Assembly: GCA_022820125.1 (NCBI GenBank)
Contig: JAJEGA010000027.1
Coordinates: 32,754-96,753, forward strand
DNA from: Anaerolineae bacterium
GTDB lineage: Bacteria; Chloroflexota; Anaerolineae; Aggregatilineales; Phototrophicaceae
DNA: 64,000 nucleotides
Reading direction: 5' to 3'
The translations under genes and the position numbers were made by a program. A model generated the notes under the pieces. It did no database searches, was not told the origin of the DNA, and saw only the letters and a list, made by a program, of their open reading frames with translations. Shown here piece after piece: positions 1 to 8,076 of the stretch (within the stretch, counting starts at the first letter, position 1; every line of letters begins with the position of its first letter).

Positions 1-513
1 TACTTTGCGCTGGGGCGTCCGGGCGCGCCGGGCAGCGGGCCCGTCGCACTCTATAATCAATCTGGCAACCGGATATCGAATTTCATCGGCGAGACGGCGC
101 CAGAAGACGTTCGCTGGTTCCCCAATCGCAGCCAGGTGGTCGTCTCTGTTCGGGGCAAGCAGTACACGGTGCAGGTGGTGGGCGGCAGCATCACCGACGC
201 CACCGGTCGCCTCAGCAACCCGCAATTCAGCCAAAGCGAATTCGGCTCGTCGTCGATTCCCTCCGGGGTGCTTCAAGGTTCGGCATATTATCCTGGCCAG
301 CAGCTGAGAATGACGCAGGCCTTGAATGTGCGGGGCGGTCCATCCACCGGCAACCCGATCGTCGGACGTTTGGAGACGGGGGATTACATCGCCATCCTCG
401 CCGGACCGCATCGTGAAAGTCGTTATGAATGGTGGCAAGTGCAGACGGCGAGCAATATCGTCGGCTGGATCGCGGGAAAGATCGACGGCGCGCCAACTAT
501 TCGCTCGCCTTGA
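1..513 (+). CDS. SH3-domain surface protein, 5' truncated by window edge
   Basis: The reading frame is open from base 1 to a TGA at 511-513, so the N-terminus lies outside the window. The last ~65 residues look like a bacterial SH3 domain: an ALNVRGGPSTGNPIVGRLETG stretch, then YEWWQVQT and VGWIAGK. Such domains usually bind cell-wall peptides or act as spacers in secreted proteins. The part before it (VVVSVRGKQYTVQVVGG) is beta-rich and unrecognised. No catalytic motif is visible. Compare the SH3 region of the protein at 23636-24802. SH3 assignment is good; overall function unknown. Confidence 0.7.
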   Translation, partial: YFALGRPGAPGSGPVALYNQSGNRISNFIGETAPEDVRWFPNRSQVVVSVRGKQYTVQVVGGSITDATGRLSNPQFSQSEFGSSSIPSGVLQGSAYYPGQQLRMTQALNVRGGPSTGNPIVGRLETGDYIAILAGPHRESRYEWWQVQTASNIVGWIAGKIDGAPTIRSP

Positions 514-526
514 CTCCCGCCGGCTG

Positions 527-555
527 TTGTCAATCGAGCCGCGCAGTTCTAGTAT
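527..555 (+). promoter_or_regulatory. Promoter for the GT2 gene
   Basis: TTGTCA (527-532), 17-bp spacer, TAGTAT (550-555). The start codon follows 31 bases later. Hexamers match the sigma-70 type at 5/6 and 4/6. Confidence 0.45.
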
Positions 556-586
556 GTGAGTCGAACTGAATTCGGCAGGCAGTCTC

Positions 587-1564
587 ATGCAGAATGATCC
601 CCTGGTCAGCATTGTCATACCGACCTGCAACCGCCGGCATTTCGTCGCCGATGCCATCGACAGCGCCTTGGCTCAGTCCCACCGCAACTGCGAGATTATC
701 GTGGTTGATGACGGCAGCGGCGATGGCACGGGCGACTATCTGCAAGCGCGGTATCGCGAGCGCATTCGCTACTACTATCAGGACAATCAGGGTCCCGGCA
801 TGGCGCGCAATCGCGGTGTTGAAGCGGCTAGGGGGGAGTTCGTTCACTTTCTTGATGCCGATGATCAACTGCATGAACGCAAGATCGAGATTTGCCTGGC
901 GGCATTCCGCCAGCATCCTGAGGTTTCGGTCGTCTATACTCATTACCAACAGGTGGCGAGCGATGGCGCGACGCCAGTCGAAACCGGCGCCTTCGAGCAG
1001 TATACCGACGACATCTACTGCGAATTGCTGCGCCAGACCGGCTGCCGCATCTTGACCAGCGCCAGCATCTGCCGCCGGGCGGCTCTGCGCGAGGTCGGCG
1101 GTTTTGCCGACGATGTGAATTTCCGCAGCGCCGAAGACTGGGATCTCTTCCTGCGCCTGGCGCTGCGATTCCGTTTTCACGGCATCAATCAACCCTTGGT
1201 ATATCGGCGCGTGCATGGCGCCATGATCTCGGACGACAAGCTCTTTGGCGCTTACGGTCGCTTGAAGACAATAGAAAACGCGCGCGCATACGGCTGGAAG
1301 GGCTGCATGACCGACGCCGAATTCGATCAGTTGGAGGCCGCAAGGCATCACGTCTACGCCTTGTATCTGTGGCAGTCGGGCAACCGAGCCGACGCCAGGC
1401 ATCACTTTCTGCGCGCCGCTAGGCTCTTCCCGCCGCTCGCCAGGCAGCGCCGCTTATACGCCTTCTATGCGCGCTTTCTCCCGCCGCAATCGCTGGGCTT
1501 GACGCTGGCGCTGGCTCACGGTTTGAGGCGGCTCGCCGGCAGACATGCCGCCGCCAATCGGTGA
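587..1564 (+). CDS. Family 2 glycosyltransferase
   Basis: A 325-residue GT-A fold glycosyltransferase (GT2). The N-terminus has the classic VSIVIPTCNRR strand followed by IIVVDDGSGDGT, and a DXD-type metal/nucleotide site appears as FLDADDQ near residue 92. GGFADDVNFRSAEDWDLFLRL is the usual acceptor-side ED/W motif. No membrane segment is seen, so it is probably cytoplasmic or peripheral, transferring a sugar from an activated nucleotide donor during surface-polysaccharide or glycolipid synthesis. Acceptor and sugar cannot be told. It has its own promoter; a membrane glycosyltransferase lies at 4146-5567 on the other strand. Confidence 0.88.
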   Translation: MQNDPLVSIVIPTCNRRHFVADAIDSALAQSHRNCEIIVVDDGSGDGTGDYLQARYRERIRYYYQDNQGPGMARNRGVEAARGEFVHFLDADDQLHERKIEICLAAFRQHPEVSVVYTHYQQVASDGATPVETGAFEQYTDDIYCELLRQTGCRILTSASICRRAALREVGGFADDVNFRSAEDWDLFLRLALRFRFHGINQPLVYRRVHGAMISDDKLFGAYGRLKTIENARAYGWKGCMTDAEFDQLEAARHHVYALYLWQSGNRADARHHFLRAARLFPPLARQRRLYAFYARFLPPQSLGLTLALAHGLRRLAGRHAAANR

Positions 1565-1618
1565 TCTGTGAATCCCGCTGGCTTGGGTTGCGCCCGAATC
1601 AATCCGGACATAATGACG

Positions 1619-1651
1619 TATAATGTTTGAGGACGAGCCCATTATAAGGTG
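1619..1651 (+). promoter_or_regulatory. -10 box and RBS for the TPR gene
   Basis: A perfect TATAAT at 1619-1624 without a clear -35, then the ribosome site AAGGTG at 1646-1651, five bases before the ATG at 1657. Confidence 0.4.
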
Positions 1652-1656
1652 ACTGC

Positions 1657-2844
1657 ATGATGCCGACCAAGACGGACAGCTTGCGTTACGACATCAGGGA
1701 ATTGATGAAATCTGGCGCCTACAGCGAGATCATTGACCGCTGCCACCTCGAGCTGACCATGGCGCGCCGTGAAAAACGGGGGAGCGTGGAGGTGATCGCG
1801 CTGCTCGGCTTGGCTGAGGCGCAAACTTCGCTCGGTCACTTTGGATTCGCTCGCGATTATGTCGATCAGGCGCTTGCTCGCGCGGAGGAAATCCGGTCCA
1901 TTGGTCAAACGGTTGATGCATTAATCGTTCGCGCCCGCATCGCGCGGGAAGGCTTTTTCCAGACGGCTGAGGCGGATGAAGATTATCAGCGCGCGGTAGA
2001 CCTTGCCTTTGAAGCGGGCGATATGCGGCGCTATGGACTGTCGCTGCTGGGCATGGGCGAGATCGCCGCCAACCCGACCCACTCGAGCAAACAGGCCTGG
2101 CGCGTTATTGATATCGCGCGCGAAGCCGATGATGGTCAGCTGGAGGCGCGGGCGATTCTGCTGCTGTCGAACGCATTCATCCGCCAGTCCGATTACAAAA
2201 AGGCGAGCGATGGCTTATTGGTAGCGCTTCGCAAGGCGCAGGCCGCCCAAGACCGGCTGCTCGAAAGCCTTATTATTGGGCAGCAGGGTTTGGCGCTGGC
2301 GCAAGACAGCGACACCTTTCAGCGCGGCATCGAGCAGCAGTTGACAGCGCTGGAGGTCGCCCGCGGGCTGCAAGCCATCTTCCACGAGTTTATGCGCCTC
2401 TATACCTTGGCGATGACCTTGCTTGCCGCAAACGACTATGACGAAGCGCGCAGCTACTTTGATCAGATGCTGGCGCTGTCGCAAGATGTCGAGCACAAGC
2501 CCTACGAGATGTATACCCTGGGCATGCTTGGGCAGTGGCATGAGCTGCGCGGCAAGCCCGATATCGCCATCGCCTATTTTGGACGCGCGGCGGATTCCGC
2601 CAGAAACATCGCCAATCCAGCTTACGAAGCGCGTTATCTTTACGCGCTTGGATCGGTTCATCAATCGCAATGGGACTTTGCAGGCGCTCGCCGTCAGTTC
2701 GCTCAGGCGCGCGCGCTTTATCGCTCGCTTGAAGACAGCCGAAACGCCACCCGCGTCAGCGCTGCCATTCTTTACAGTTATGTGCTGGCTTTCGCCTCGC
2801 GCTTCATGCGGCTGATCGGTCTTCAGCCAAAAGACGGTCAGTAG
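1657..2844 (+). CDS. TPR-repeat protein
   Basis: A 395-residue helical-repeat protein. Most of it reads as tandem ~36-40 residue helix pairs with TPR-like spacing: ALLGLAEAQTSLGHFGFARDY, then YTLGMLGQWHELRGKPDIAIAYFGRA and YALGSVHQSQWDFAGARRQFAQARALYRSLED. The extreme C-terminus (AILYSYVLAFASRFMRLIGL) is hydrophobic and may be a tail anchor. TPRs normally scaffold protein complexes; no catalytic domain or DNA-binding motif is seen. It resembles the TPR part of large STAND regulators, but no ATPase is attached. Two adjacent ATGs (1657 and 1660) are possible starts. It converges with the Nudix gene. Confidence 0.75.
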   Translation: MMPTKTDSLRYDIRELMKSGAYSEIIDRCHLELTMARREKRGSVEVIALLGLAEAQTSLGHFGFARDYVDQALARAEEIRSIGQTVDALIVRARIAREGFFQTAEADEDYQRAVDLAFEAGDMRRYGLSLLGMGEIAANPTHSSKQAWRVIDIAREADDGQLEARAILLLSNAFIRQSDYKKASDGLLVALRKAQAAQDRLLESLIIGQQGLALAQDSDTFQRGIEQQLTALEVARGLQAIFHEFMRLYTLAMTLLAANDYDEARSYFDQMLALSQDVEHKPYEMYTLGMLGQWHELRGKPDIAIAYFGRAADSARNIANPAYEARYLYALGSVHQSQWDFAGARRQFAQARALYRSLEDSRNATRVSAAILYSYVLAFASRFMRLIGLQPKDGQ

Positions 2845-2863
2845 CTTAGGGCGGCGCCTGCGC

Positions 2864-3367
2864 TCAAAGTTCCAGCTTGCCTTGTCGCCAAAGCCCAGTA
2901 AGCGTAATCGACGGAGTGAAGACGAGTGGCGGCAGATCGTTCGGCGCGAACCAACCGACGGCAGCCGCGTCATCGCCCGCCCGCGCTTCGCCTGCCAATA
3001 CTTCAGCGGCATAAGCAATGACGATGTCCGCCAAGCCCTGGTCGCGCTTGGGGAAGACCGCCAGCAGCTTGCCAATGTGGACTTGCAGGTTGGTTTCTTC
3101 GCGCGTTTCTCGAATGGCCGCCGCTTCCGGCGCTTCATCATAATCGACGAATCCAGCAGGCAGCGCCCATTTGCCTTTGCCCGGGTCGGCTGCGCGCTGA
3201 ATCAGCAAAACGCGGCCAGCGCGCGTGATGAACACCGCCACTGCGACTTTGGGATCGAAATAAACGGGAGTCTCGCAGCGCTGGCAAAAGGGCCGCATCC
3301 GTCCCGCTGTATTCCTGCTGACCAGGAGCCCGCCGCAGATTGCGCAGTAATTTGCGATTCGCGTCAT
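2864..3367 (-). CDS. Nudix hydrolase with N-terminal zinc ribbon
   Basis: A 167-residue protein hydrolysing a nucleoside diphosphate linked to some moiety X. It begins with a small zinc ribbon (CAIC near residue 8, CQRC about 20 residues on), as in NudC/NadM-type Nudix proteins. The Nudix box is intact: GFVDYDEAPEAAAIRETREE, i.e. Gx5Ex7REx2EE. The start is set at the ATG at 3367 (MTRIANYC). A longer frame to 3466 would run into the tRNA gene, which rules it out. The substrate is unknown; zinc-ribbon Nudix enzymes often act on NAD(H), ADP-ribose or similar dinucleotides. The 3' end converges with the TPR gene 19 bases away. Confidence 0.88.
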   Translation of the reverse strand: MTRIANYCAICGGLLVSRNTAGRMRPFCQRCETPVYFDPKVAVAVFITRAGRVLLIQRAADPGKGKWALPAGFVDYDEAPEAAAIRETREETNLQVHIGKLLAVFPKRDQGLADIVIAYAAEVLAGEARAGDDAAAVGWFAPNDLPPLVFTPSITLTGLWRQGKLEL

Positions 3368-3436
3368 CGGAGCGCCTGCGCCGCCGGCAATCCCATTGAC
3401 AAAAGGCGCGCGCCAAAATACACTACCATTCCCCGC

Positions 3437-3518
3437 GCCGGAGTGGCGGAATTGGCAGACGCGCACGACTCAAACTCGTGTACCTTCGGGTGTGTGGGTT
3501 CGACTCCCACCTCCGGCA
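3437..3518 (+). tRNA. tRNA-Leu (anticodon CAA)
   Basis: Acceptor stem GCCGGAG (3437-3443) pairs with CTCCGGC (3511-3517), discriminator A at 3518; CCA is not encoded. Anticodon stem CACGA/TCGTG encloses CTCAAAC, giving anticodon CAA (3471-3473) for the UUG codon. A variable arm (ACC-TTCG-GGT) and T arm GTGGG-TTCGACT-CCCAC identify the class II leucine tRNA. Confidence 0.96.
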
Positions 3519-3554
3519 CCTCTCCCCGCTTGTCTAAGCCCAAGCAGCAATCAT

Positions 3555-4100
3555 TCAGCGCAGAAGCCACTTGGTCTCGGCTTCGCCTGCTTTCATGTTC
3601 TCGTATCGCGCCAGCGTGAAGAGCCAATCCGAAAGCCGATTGACATAGGGCAGCACATGCTGGCTGATGTCCTCAACTGCCGCCAAAGTCACGATTCGGC
3701 GTTCGGCGCGGCGGCAAATCGCGCGTGTCAACTGAAGCTGAGCGGCGGCTGGCGCGCCGCCCGGCAAGATGAAGTTGCTCAGCGGCGCCAGCTCCCGGCT
3801 CATTTGGTCAATCGTGCTTTCCAGCCAGTTGACCTCCGCCTCCGATACGCGGGTGATCCACTTGGCTTTGGCATCAAGCGGCGTCGCCAGGTCCGACCCC
3901 AGATGGAATAGCTGAGACTGCGCCTGCTCCAGCCATTCATCGCCCTGCTGGCTGGCGCCGGCCGCGCGCGCCACGCCGAGGGCAGAATTAACCTCGTCGA
4001 TTGTGCCGTAAGCCTCGACGCGCAAATGAGACTTGGGCGCCCGCCCGCCGCCAAACAGCGAAGTCTCGCCGGCGTCGCCGGTTTTCGTGTAGATTTTCAT
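3555..4100 (-). CDS. Cob(I)alamin adenosyltransferase, PduO type
   Basis: A 181-residue PduO/MMAB-type corrinoid adenosyltransferase, which moves the adenosyl group of ATP onto cob(I)alamin to make coenzyme B12. Family landmarks are all present: N-terminal TKTGDAGETSLFGG (ATP phosphate loop), RVEAYGTIDEVNS, NFILPGG, the CRRAERR helix and YVNRLSDWLFTLAR. The length is typical for a single-domain member. RBS AAGGACGG lies just upstream of the ATG. No B12-dependent enzyme is in the window, so it probably serves methylmalonyl-CoA mutase, ribonucleotide reductase or a similar enzyme elsewhere. Cytoplasmic. Confidence 0.95.
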   Translation of the reverse strand: MKIYTKTGDAGETSLFGGGRAPKSHLRVEAYGTIDEVNSALGVARAAGASQQGDEWLEQAQSQLFHLGSDLATPLDAKAKWITRVSEAEVNWLESTIDQMSRELAPLSNFILPGGAPAAAQLQLTRAICRRAERRIVTLAAVEDISQHVLPYVNRLSDWLFTLARYENMKAGEAETKWLLR

Positions 4101-4145
4101 ATCCGTCCTTTGCCGTCCCTCAAGTGTCTTGCGGTCTTGGATGCT

Positions 4146-5567
4146 TTAGCCTCGACCTGGTAAGAGGCCCCGGCGTCGCTGCCGCTTTTCAACGAGCTCC
4201 GCCAGTGCGATGCCGGCGAATACCAGCCATACCAGCTCTATTGGGAAGAGATACCTCGGCAGCGCCAAGAGGAAAAAGTGAATCGCAACTGTATAGGCGG
4301 CGAATCCGGCAAGCGGCGCGCCAACGACCCAACGCTTCCGCGACCAGAACATGCCCAGCAGACCGAATCCGATCCCGATGTAGTGAAAGACCCAGAACGC
4401 CAGCTTGATGGCGAAGCCCTCAGTCCGAATCACTTGAAGCAACCCGCGGGGCGAACGATCCTCCAACAGCCACTGGCGCCCGGCGCCCACAATGCTGACG
4501 TCGCCAAATGGCGCCGTGCCATAAGGCTGCAGGATCGAGTAGGCGAGCTCGTTTACTCGCAGCGCGAGATAACCGGCCGGGTCGGCGCTTACGATTGCGC
4601 TGATCTTGCTTACATAGGTCTCGGTCGCATGTTCAAAATTGCAGTCAACGTCGCAATCCGCCGGGGTAGTGACTTCTACGCCTTCCAGGAGCAGCTTGTC
4701 GTTCTGCTGTGGACTGCCATCTCTGGTCTCCGCGCCGCGCCAGAGCGCCCCCATCAGTTGATCGCTGACGATGACAAATCGCTGCCAAGAGACAAGATTG
4801 TAGAGTGTCCAGGTCGAGACGATGGCGGCATAAACCAGCAGGAGCAGCAGGCAGCGCCGGCGCCAACCTTGCAGAATCTGACCCCGCCCAAGCCAACTTA
4901 GATGAATCGCGAGGACGACGGGAAAGAGCGCCGCGACGCCCCGCGTTAAAGTCGCCAAGCCAAATGCGGCGGCTGATAGCGCCAACGCGCTGGTCGGGCT
5001 CACTCGATGCAAGCGCCATCCGCGCAGCAGCCCAGCGGCGGTTTCGCTATAAAGCCAAAGACCCAGCGCGACGAAAAAAATGTACAGCGTTTCGGTGCCG
5101 ATGCGAGACGGCTCGGTGATAAAAGCCGGATGCAGCGCGACAAGCGCCCCAGCGAACATGCCTGCGACTGGCTCGCCAGCGATGATCGTCGCCAGCCGAA
5201 ACGCCAGATAAGCGGTCGCGATCGAGGCCAGGCACTGCGCCAGTCTAATCGCGATTATCGCCTCATGATCGGGCAGGAAGACTTGAAATACGCCGACAAA
5301 GAGCACATACAGCGGCGCCGGCTTTAGCTTGGAGATATAAAAGGGAATATCACGGATGTAGCCGTGTTCCTTCCCGCTGAAGAATCCCGCGCCGTAGACC
5401 AGATACTCGCTGCTGTCGCCACCAGTGGCGCCGGTATACTCGACCAGCGTCGCTTGATCCAGCGCGTAGCCGACGCGCAAAACAAAGCCGAGCAGCAGAA
5501 TCGCCGACAGCATCCAGGCATGGCGCCCCGCAAACCGAATCCGCGTCACCCCGCCTCCGCTAGCCAC
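4146..5567 (-). CDS. Membrane glycosyltransferase, GT39/ArnT-like
   Basis: A 473-residue polytopic membrane protein. After the first membrane helix comes a luminal acidic motif (GGDSSEYL), the hallmark position of GT-C enzymes where an Asp acts near the lipid-linked donor. Several alternating hydrophobic helices follow (AIRLAQCLASIATAYLAF; GTETLYIFFVALGLWLYSE; RGVAALFPVVLAIHLSWLGRG). The family (PMT_2, GT39/ArnT-like) takes sugars from polyprenyl phosphates on the outer face of the membrane. A late loop rich in Cys (CDVDCNFE) is unusual. The start shown is a GTG; another GTG at 5549 has a better RBS (GGAGG) and may be the true one. Acceptor unknown. Confidence 0.8.
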   Translation of the reverse strand: MASGGGVTRIRFAGRHAWMLSAILLLGFVLRVGYALDQATLVEYTGATGGDSSEYLVYGAGFFSGKEHGYIRDIPFYISKLKPAPLYVLFVGVFQVFLPDHEAIIAIRLAQCLASIATAYLAFRLATIIAGEPVAGMFAGALVALHPAFITEPSRIGTETLYIFFVALGLWLYSETAAGLLRGWRLHRVSPTSALALSAAAFGLATLTRGVAALFPVVLAIHLSWLGRGQILQGWRRRCLLLLLVYAAIVSTWTLYNLVSWQRFVIVSDQLMGALWRGAETRDGSPQQNDKLLLEGVEVTTPADCDVDCNFEHATETYVSKISAIVSADPAGYLALRVNELAYSILQPYGTAPFGDVSIVGAGRQWLLEDRSPRGLLQVIRTEGFAIKLAFWVFHYIGIGFGLLGMFWSRKRWVVGAPLAGFAAYTVAIHFFLLALPRYLFPIELVWLVFAGIALAELVEKRQRRRGLLPGRG

Positions 5568-5717
5568 TGTTGAATGAACGTATTGATCGGCACGAGCCGC
5601 CCCGCGGCGGTCAAGCGAGATGCGGTCCGCCCAAAACCACGCCGCATGAACTTTAGTTTACACCCTCGCCAGCGCTTATCCATCTTTGATTGTTCTGTCG
5701 CCTGCGCCTAATGCGAT

Positions 5718-5737
5718 TATAATTGATCTGAAGGGAG
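5718..5737 (+). promoter_or_regulatory. -10 box and RBS for the pyrK-like operon
   Basis: Perfect TATAAT at 5718-5723 without a convincing -35, then AAGGGAG (5731-5737), seven bases before the ATG at 5745. The leader is very short. The 177-base gap back to 5567 holds no gene. Confidence 0.4.
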
Positions 5738-5744
5738 CCCGGGC

Positions 5745-6503
5745 ATGAAGGAAACACAGGCTTATATTGAACGGATCATGCGCGTAAATCGCGGGCATCA
5801 GCGGCTGGCGTTGGCCGTCGACCATTCGCTATCATCCATGCTCGCCGGGCAAGCCATGCTGGTGCGCCGCATCGACAAGGATTACGAGGCCGAACATTGG
5901 GATCCTTATCTGCGCGAACTCTGGTTCCCGGTTGAGATCCAGGCGAGCAATATCGTCATTGTCGAGCGCCCCGCGCGAACGCACTATCTGCCCGGTCAAC
6001 TTTTTAGCATTATTGGACCGGTTGGCAAGCCCTATCGCTTTCGTCAGAAGCTGCGCAATATCCTGCTCATTGCCTATAATACAACGCCGGCGGCGCTGTT
6101 GCTGATGGTGCCGCCGCTTTTGGCGAAGCAAGTAAGCATTACCCTGGTCTTGATGGGTTCGGCAAAGCAGTATGAATCCAATCACTTGCCGGAAGAAGTA
6201 GAAGTCTTGCAGGCTGATGACAACCTGACTTGGCCAGATATGGTGATGACCCTGGGCTGGGCTGATCAGGTGTTTGTCCTGGTCGGGCAGGGGGACGAAG
6301 CGGGATACTTTAGCGACATTATGCAGTTGATGCGCGAGCGCCACAGCGACATTCCCGCCAATTACGTCTTTGGCGTCGTAGAGCGCGATTTGCCTTGCGG
6401 CGTCGGCGCCTGCCACGCTTGTGTGCTGAATCTGCGCGGGGCGCAGAAGCTGCAATGCACTGACGGTCCCGCCTTTGATTTAACTGAATTGCGTTTGAAT
6501 TAG
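5745..6503 (+). CDS. PyrK-like iron-sulfur electron-transfer subunit
   Basis: A 252-residue protein like the electron-transfer subunit of class 1B dihydroorotate dehydrogenase. The C-terminus carries the PyrK [2Fe-2S] signature DLPCGVGACHACVLNLRG followed by LQCTDGPAF, four cysteines in all. The middle (LPGQLFSIIGPVG) sits where PyrK binds FAD, but the strict RPxSI flavin motif is not seen and the region after it is divergent. The first ~75 residues are an extra segment. The PyrD-like gene follows 13 bases later, so the two are probably one transcript and one complex. Because the partner has lost orotate-binding residues, the real substrate may not be dihydroorotate. Confidence 0.75.
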   Translation: MKETQAYIERIMRVNRGHQRLALAVDHSLSSMLAGQAMLVRRIDKDYEAEHWDPYLRELWFPVEIQASNIVIVERPARTHYLPGQLFSIIGPVGKPYRFRQKLRNILLIAYNTTPAALLLMVPPLLAKQVSITLVLMGSAKQYESNHLPEEVEVLQADDNLTWPDMVMTLGWADQVFVLVGQGDEAGYFSDIMQLMRERHSDIPANYVFGVVERDLPCGVGACHACVLNLRGAQKLQCTDGPAFDLTELRLN

Positions 6504-6516
6504 CGTCAGGCTGCTG

Positions 6517-7419
6517 ATGGCGATCGACATTGTACGCTCCCGAAAATACAGTCTCACCGTCTCGACGCCAGTCATGCCGGCTTCGGGGACGGTCGGCTTT
6601 GGCGACCGCTACCGTGATTTGCTGGACTTTGAAAAGCTGGGCGCCTTCGTTACCAACGCAGCCACAATCGAGCCCTGGCGCCCGGCCAGGGGCACGCGCA
6701 TCATCCCGCTGGATGCGGGCGTGCTGGTGCATACCGGGCTGCCTAATCCCGGGCTCGCCAAGGTGATTAAGCAGTACCGCCGCGCTTGGGCGAACATGCC
6801 AATACCGGTCATTTTGCATCTGCTTGGCACGTCGGCGAGGCAATTGAAGCGGGCTCTCCCATTGATAGACGAGGCGCAGGAGATCGCCGCGGTCGAGCTC
6901 GGCATAAGCGATGACAGCGACGCAGCCGACGCTGTCTCCCTGGTGGCGGCGGCGTCTCAGATGGAAAAGCCCCTGCTCGCGCGCCTGCCGTTTTATGAAT
7001 GTCAGCAATTGGCGCTGCCGCTTGCCGACGCCGGCGCCGATGCGCTGGTGCTGACCGCGGCGCCGCGCGGCACCGCTCGCGATCCGCATAGCGGGCGGCT
7101 GGTGAGCGGCCGCGTCTACGGCCCGCTTATCAAGCCAATGATCCTGAGAATGGTGGGCAGATTGCGCCGCCAGCTGCCAGAAGAACTGCCCATTATCGCT
7201 TCAGGCGGCATACACTCGCCGCAAGACGCGCGCGATTATCTTGAAGCCGGCGCCGTCGCCGTGCAAGTCGATACGGCGACCTGGGCGCAGCCGAAAATGC
7301 TGGAGCGCATCGCTCGTGATCTCGGTGGCTGGGTCGCGACCAGGCAAAAAGACGCGCTGCCCGACGAATGGAACCCGGAGATGACGCATACCGAGGTGAT
7401 ACAGCGGCGGGCGACCTGA
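6517..7419 (+). CDS. Dihydroorotate dehydrogenase-like flavoprotein, altered active site
   Basis: A 300-residue TIM-barrel of the class 1 PyrD family. The barrel and FMN-phosphate side are clear: PVMPASGTVGFGDRY at the start, then YGPLIKPMILRM, PIIASGGIHSPQDARDYLEAG and VQVDTATW. Residues that handle orotate in the family are replaced: TKA becomes TNA, the LNAIGLQNPG loop becomes VLVHTGLPNPG, and the catalytic NxSCPN motif becomes LGISDDSD with no Cys. It probably still binds FMN and accepts or gives electrons through the PyrK-like subunit, but catalysis on dihydroorotate is doubtful. Alternative: a divergent flavin reductase/oxidase. A separate true PyrD should exist elsewhere if pyrimidines are made. 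Confidence 0.78.
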   Translation: MAIDIVRSRKYSLTVSTPVMPASGTVGFGDRYRDLLDFEKLGAFVTNAATIEPWRPARGTRIIPLDAGVLVHTGLPNPGLAKVIKQYRRAWANMPIPVILHLLGTSARQLKRALPLIDEAQEIAAVELGISDDSDAADAVSLVAAASQMEKPLLARLPFYECQQLALPLADAGADALVLTAAPRGTARDPHSGRLVSGRVYGPLIKPMILRMVGRLRRQLPEELPIIASGGIHSPQDARDYLEAGAVAVQVDTATWAQPKMLERIARDLGGWVATRQKDALPDEWNPEMTHTEVIQRRAT

Positions 7420-7465
7420 ACTGGCCAGCGACGCGGACTTGCATAAATCAGAGACGGTTCTTTAC

Positions 7466-7771
7466 ATGCCCGAATACGACTTTCGATGTGAGGCTTGCGC
7501 GCATCGTTTCTCCCTTCGATTCAAGACCTACGCTATGTACGATGCCGCGGCGCTGCGCTGCCCGGCTTGTAATTCGGCGGATTTGAGCCGTGCGATCTCG
7601 CCAGTGGCGATACCAAAAGCAGACAGGAACTATAGCAAGATGTCGTCACAGGAGATGCTGTCCGTGCTGGAATCGGGCGAGACCGACCAGGTGGAAGCGA
7701 TGTTCAAACAGGTCGGCGGCAGCCAAGCCGAGCGCGCAGAGCCAGGCTCGGATTCAGCGGATCCCGCTTGA
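7466..7771 (+). CDS. FmdB-type zinc-ribbon protein
   Basis: A 101-residue protein starting MPEYDFRCEACAHRF. It has the FmdB/CxxC_CxxC regulator pattern: YxFxCxxC, then CPAC about 25 residues on, forming one zinc site. The rest is acidic and low complexity. FmdB-type proteins were named as putative regulators of formamidase/amidase genes, but most have no tested role. The start is placed at the second ATG (7466), because the family begins MPxYxFRC; the first possible start at 7439 adds nine unrelated residues. It ends two bases before the stop of the convergent Nfu-like gene. Confidence 0.75.
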   Translation: MPEYDFRCEACAHRFSLRFKTYAMYDAAALRCPACNSADLSRAISPVAIPKADRNYSKMSSQEMLSVLESGETDQVEAMFKQVGGSQAERAEPGSDSADPA

Positions 7772-7773
7772 GT

Positions 7774-8055
7774 TTACAAATACCAATCCCGCAGCGCGTC
7801 GCGCGTTTCGTCAATGATGGCTTCCCAGGCATGGTCAGGCGCGCGCGTTATGGTGAGGCGGTCGCATTCAATCGTCAGCATCTCGATGCCGTCCACGGCG
7901 GCGAATAGCAGCTGGGCGATTGGCGAGCCCAAGTCGCCTTCTTGCGGGTTCAGGTAGCGTTCTTCTTCAAGCTCGGTCAGCGTCTGATTGACGTATAGCT
8001 CGGCGATATTGGGGTCGTCGCCGTATTCAACATCAACCGTAACGTATTCTGACAT
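7774..8055 (-). CDS. Stand-alone Nfu N-terminal domain protein
   Basis: A 93-residue protein matching the Nfu_N domain: the GSPIAQLLFAAVDGIEMLTI segment equals the SPLAxxLFxIxGVxxVF core, and DRLTITRAPDHAWEAI equals the FITVTKxxDxxWxxL strand. In full Nfu iron-sulfur scaffolds this domain sits before a CxxC NifU-C domain; here there is no cysteine pair, so it cannot itself hold a cluster through that motif. It may assist Fe-S assembly as a separate subunit or be a regulator. Downstream of agmatine deiminase with 21 bases between them, so probably co-transcribed. Confidence 0.65.
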   Translation of the reverse strand: MSEYVTVDVEYGDDPNIAELYVNQTLTELEEERYLNPQEGDLGSPIAQLLFAAVDGIEMLTIECDRLTITRAPDHAWEAIIDETRDALRDWYL

Positions 8056-8076
8056 GCTGCTGCCTCGCCTTCCCGC

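Noticed and set aside
530..1405. 291-codon antisense frame over the GT2 gene
   Set aside because: The plus strand encodes a clear glycosyltransferase; the antisense frame has no motif and reflects GC-rich codon bias.
3368..3466. N-terminal extension of the Nudix protein
   Set aside because: It would run into the tRNA-Leu gene, and the family starts at the zinc ribbon.
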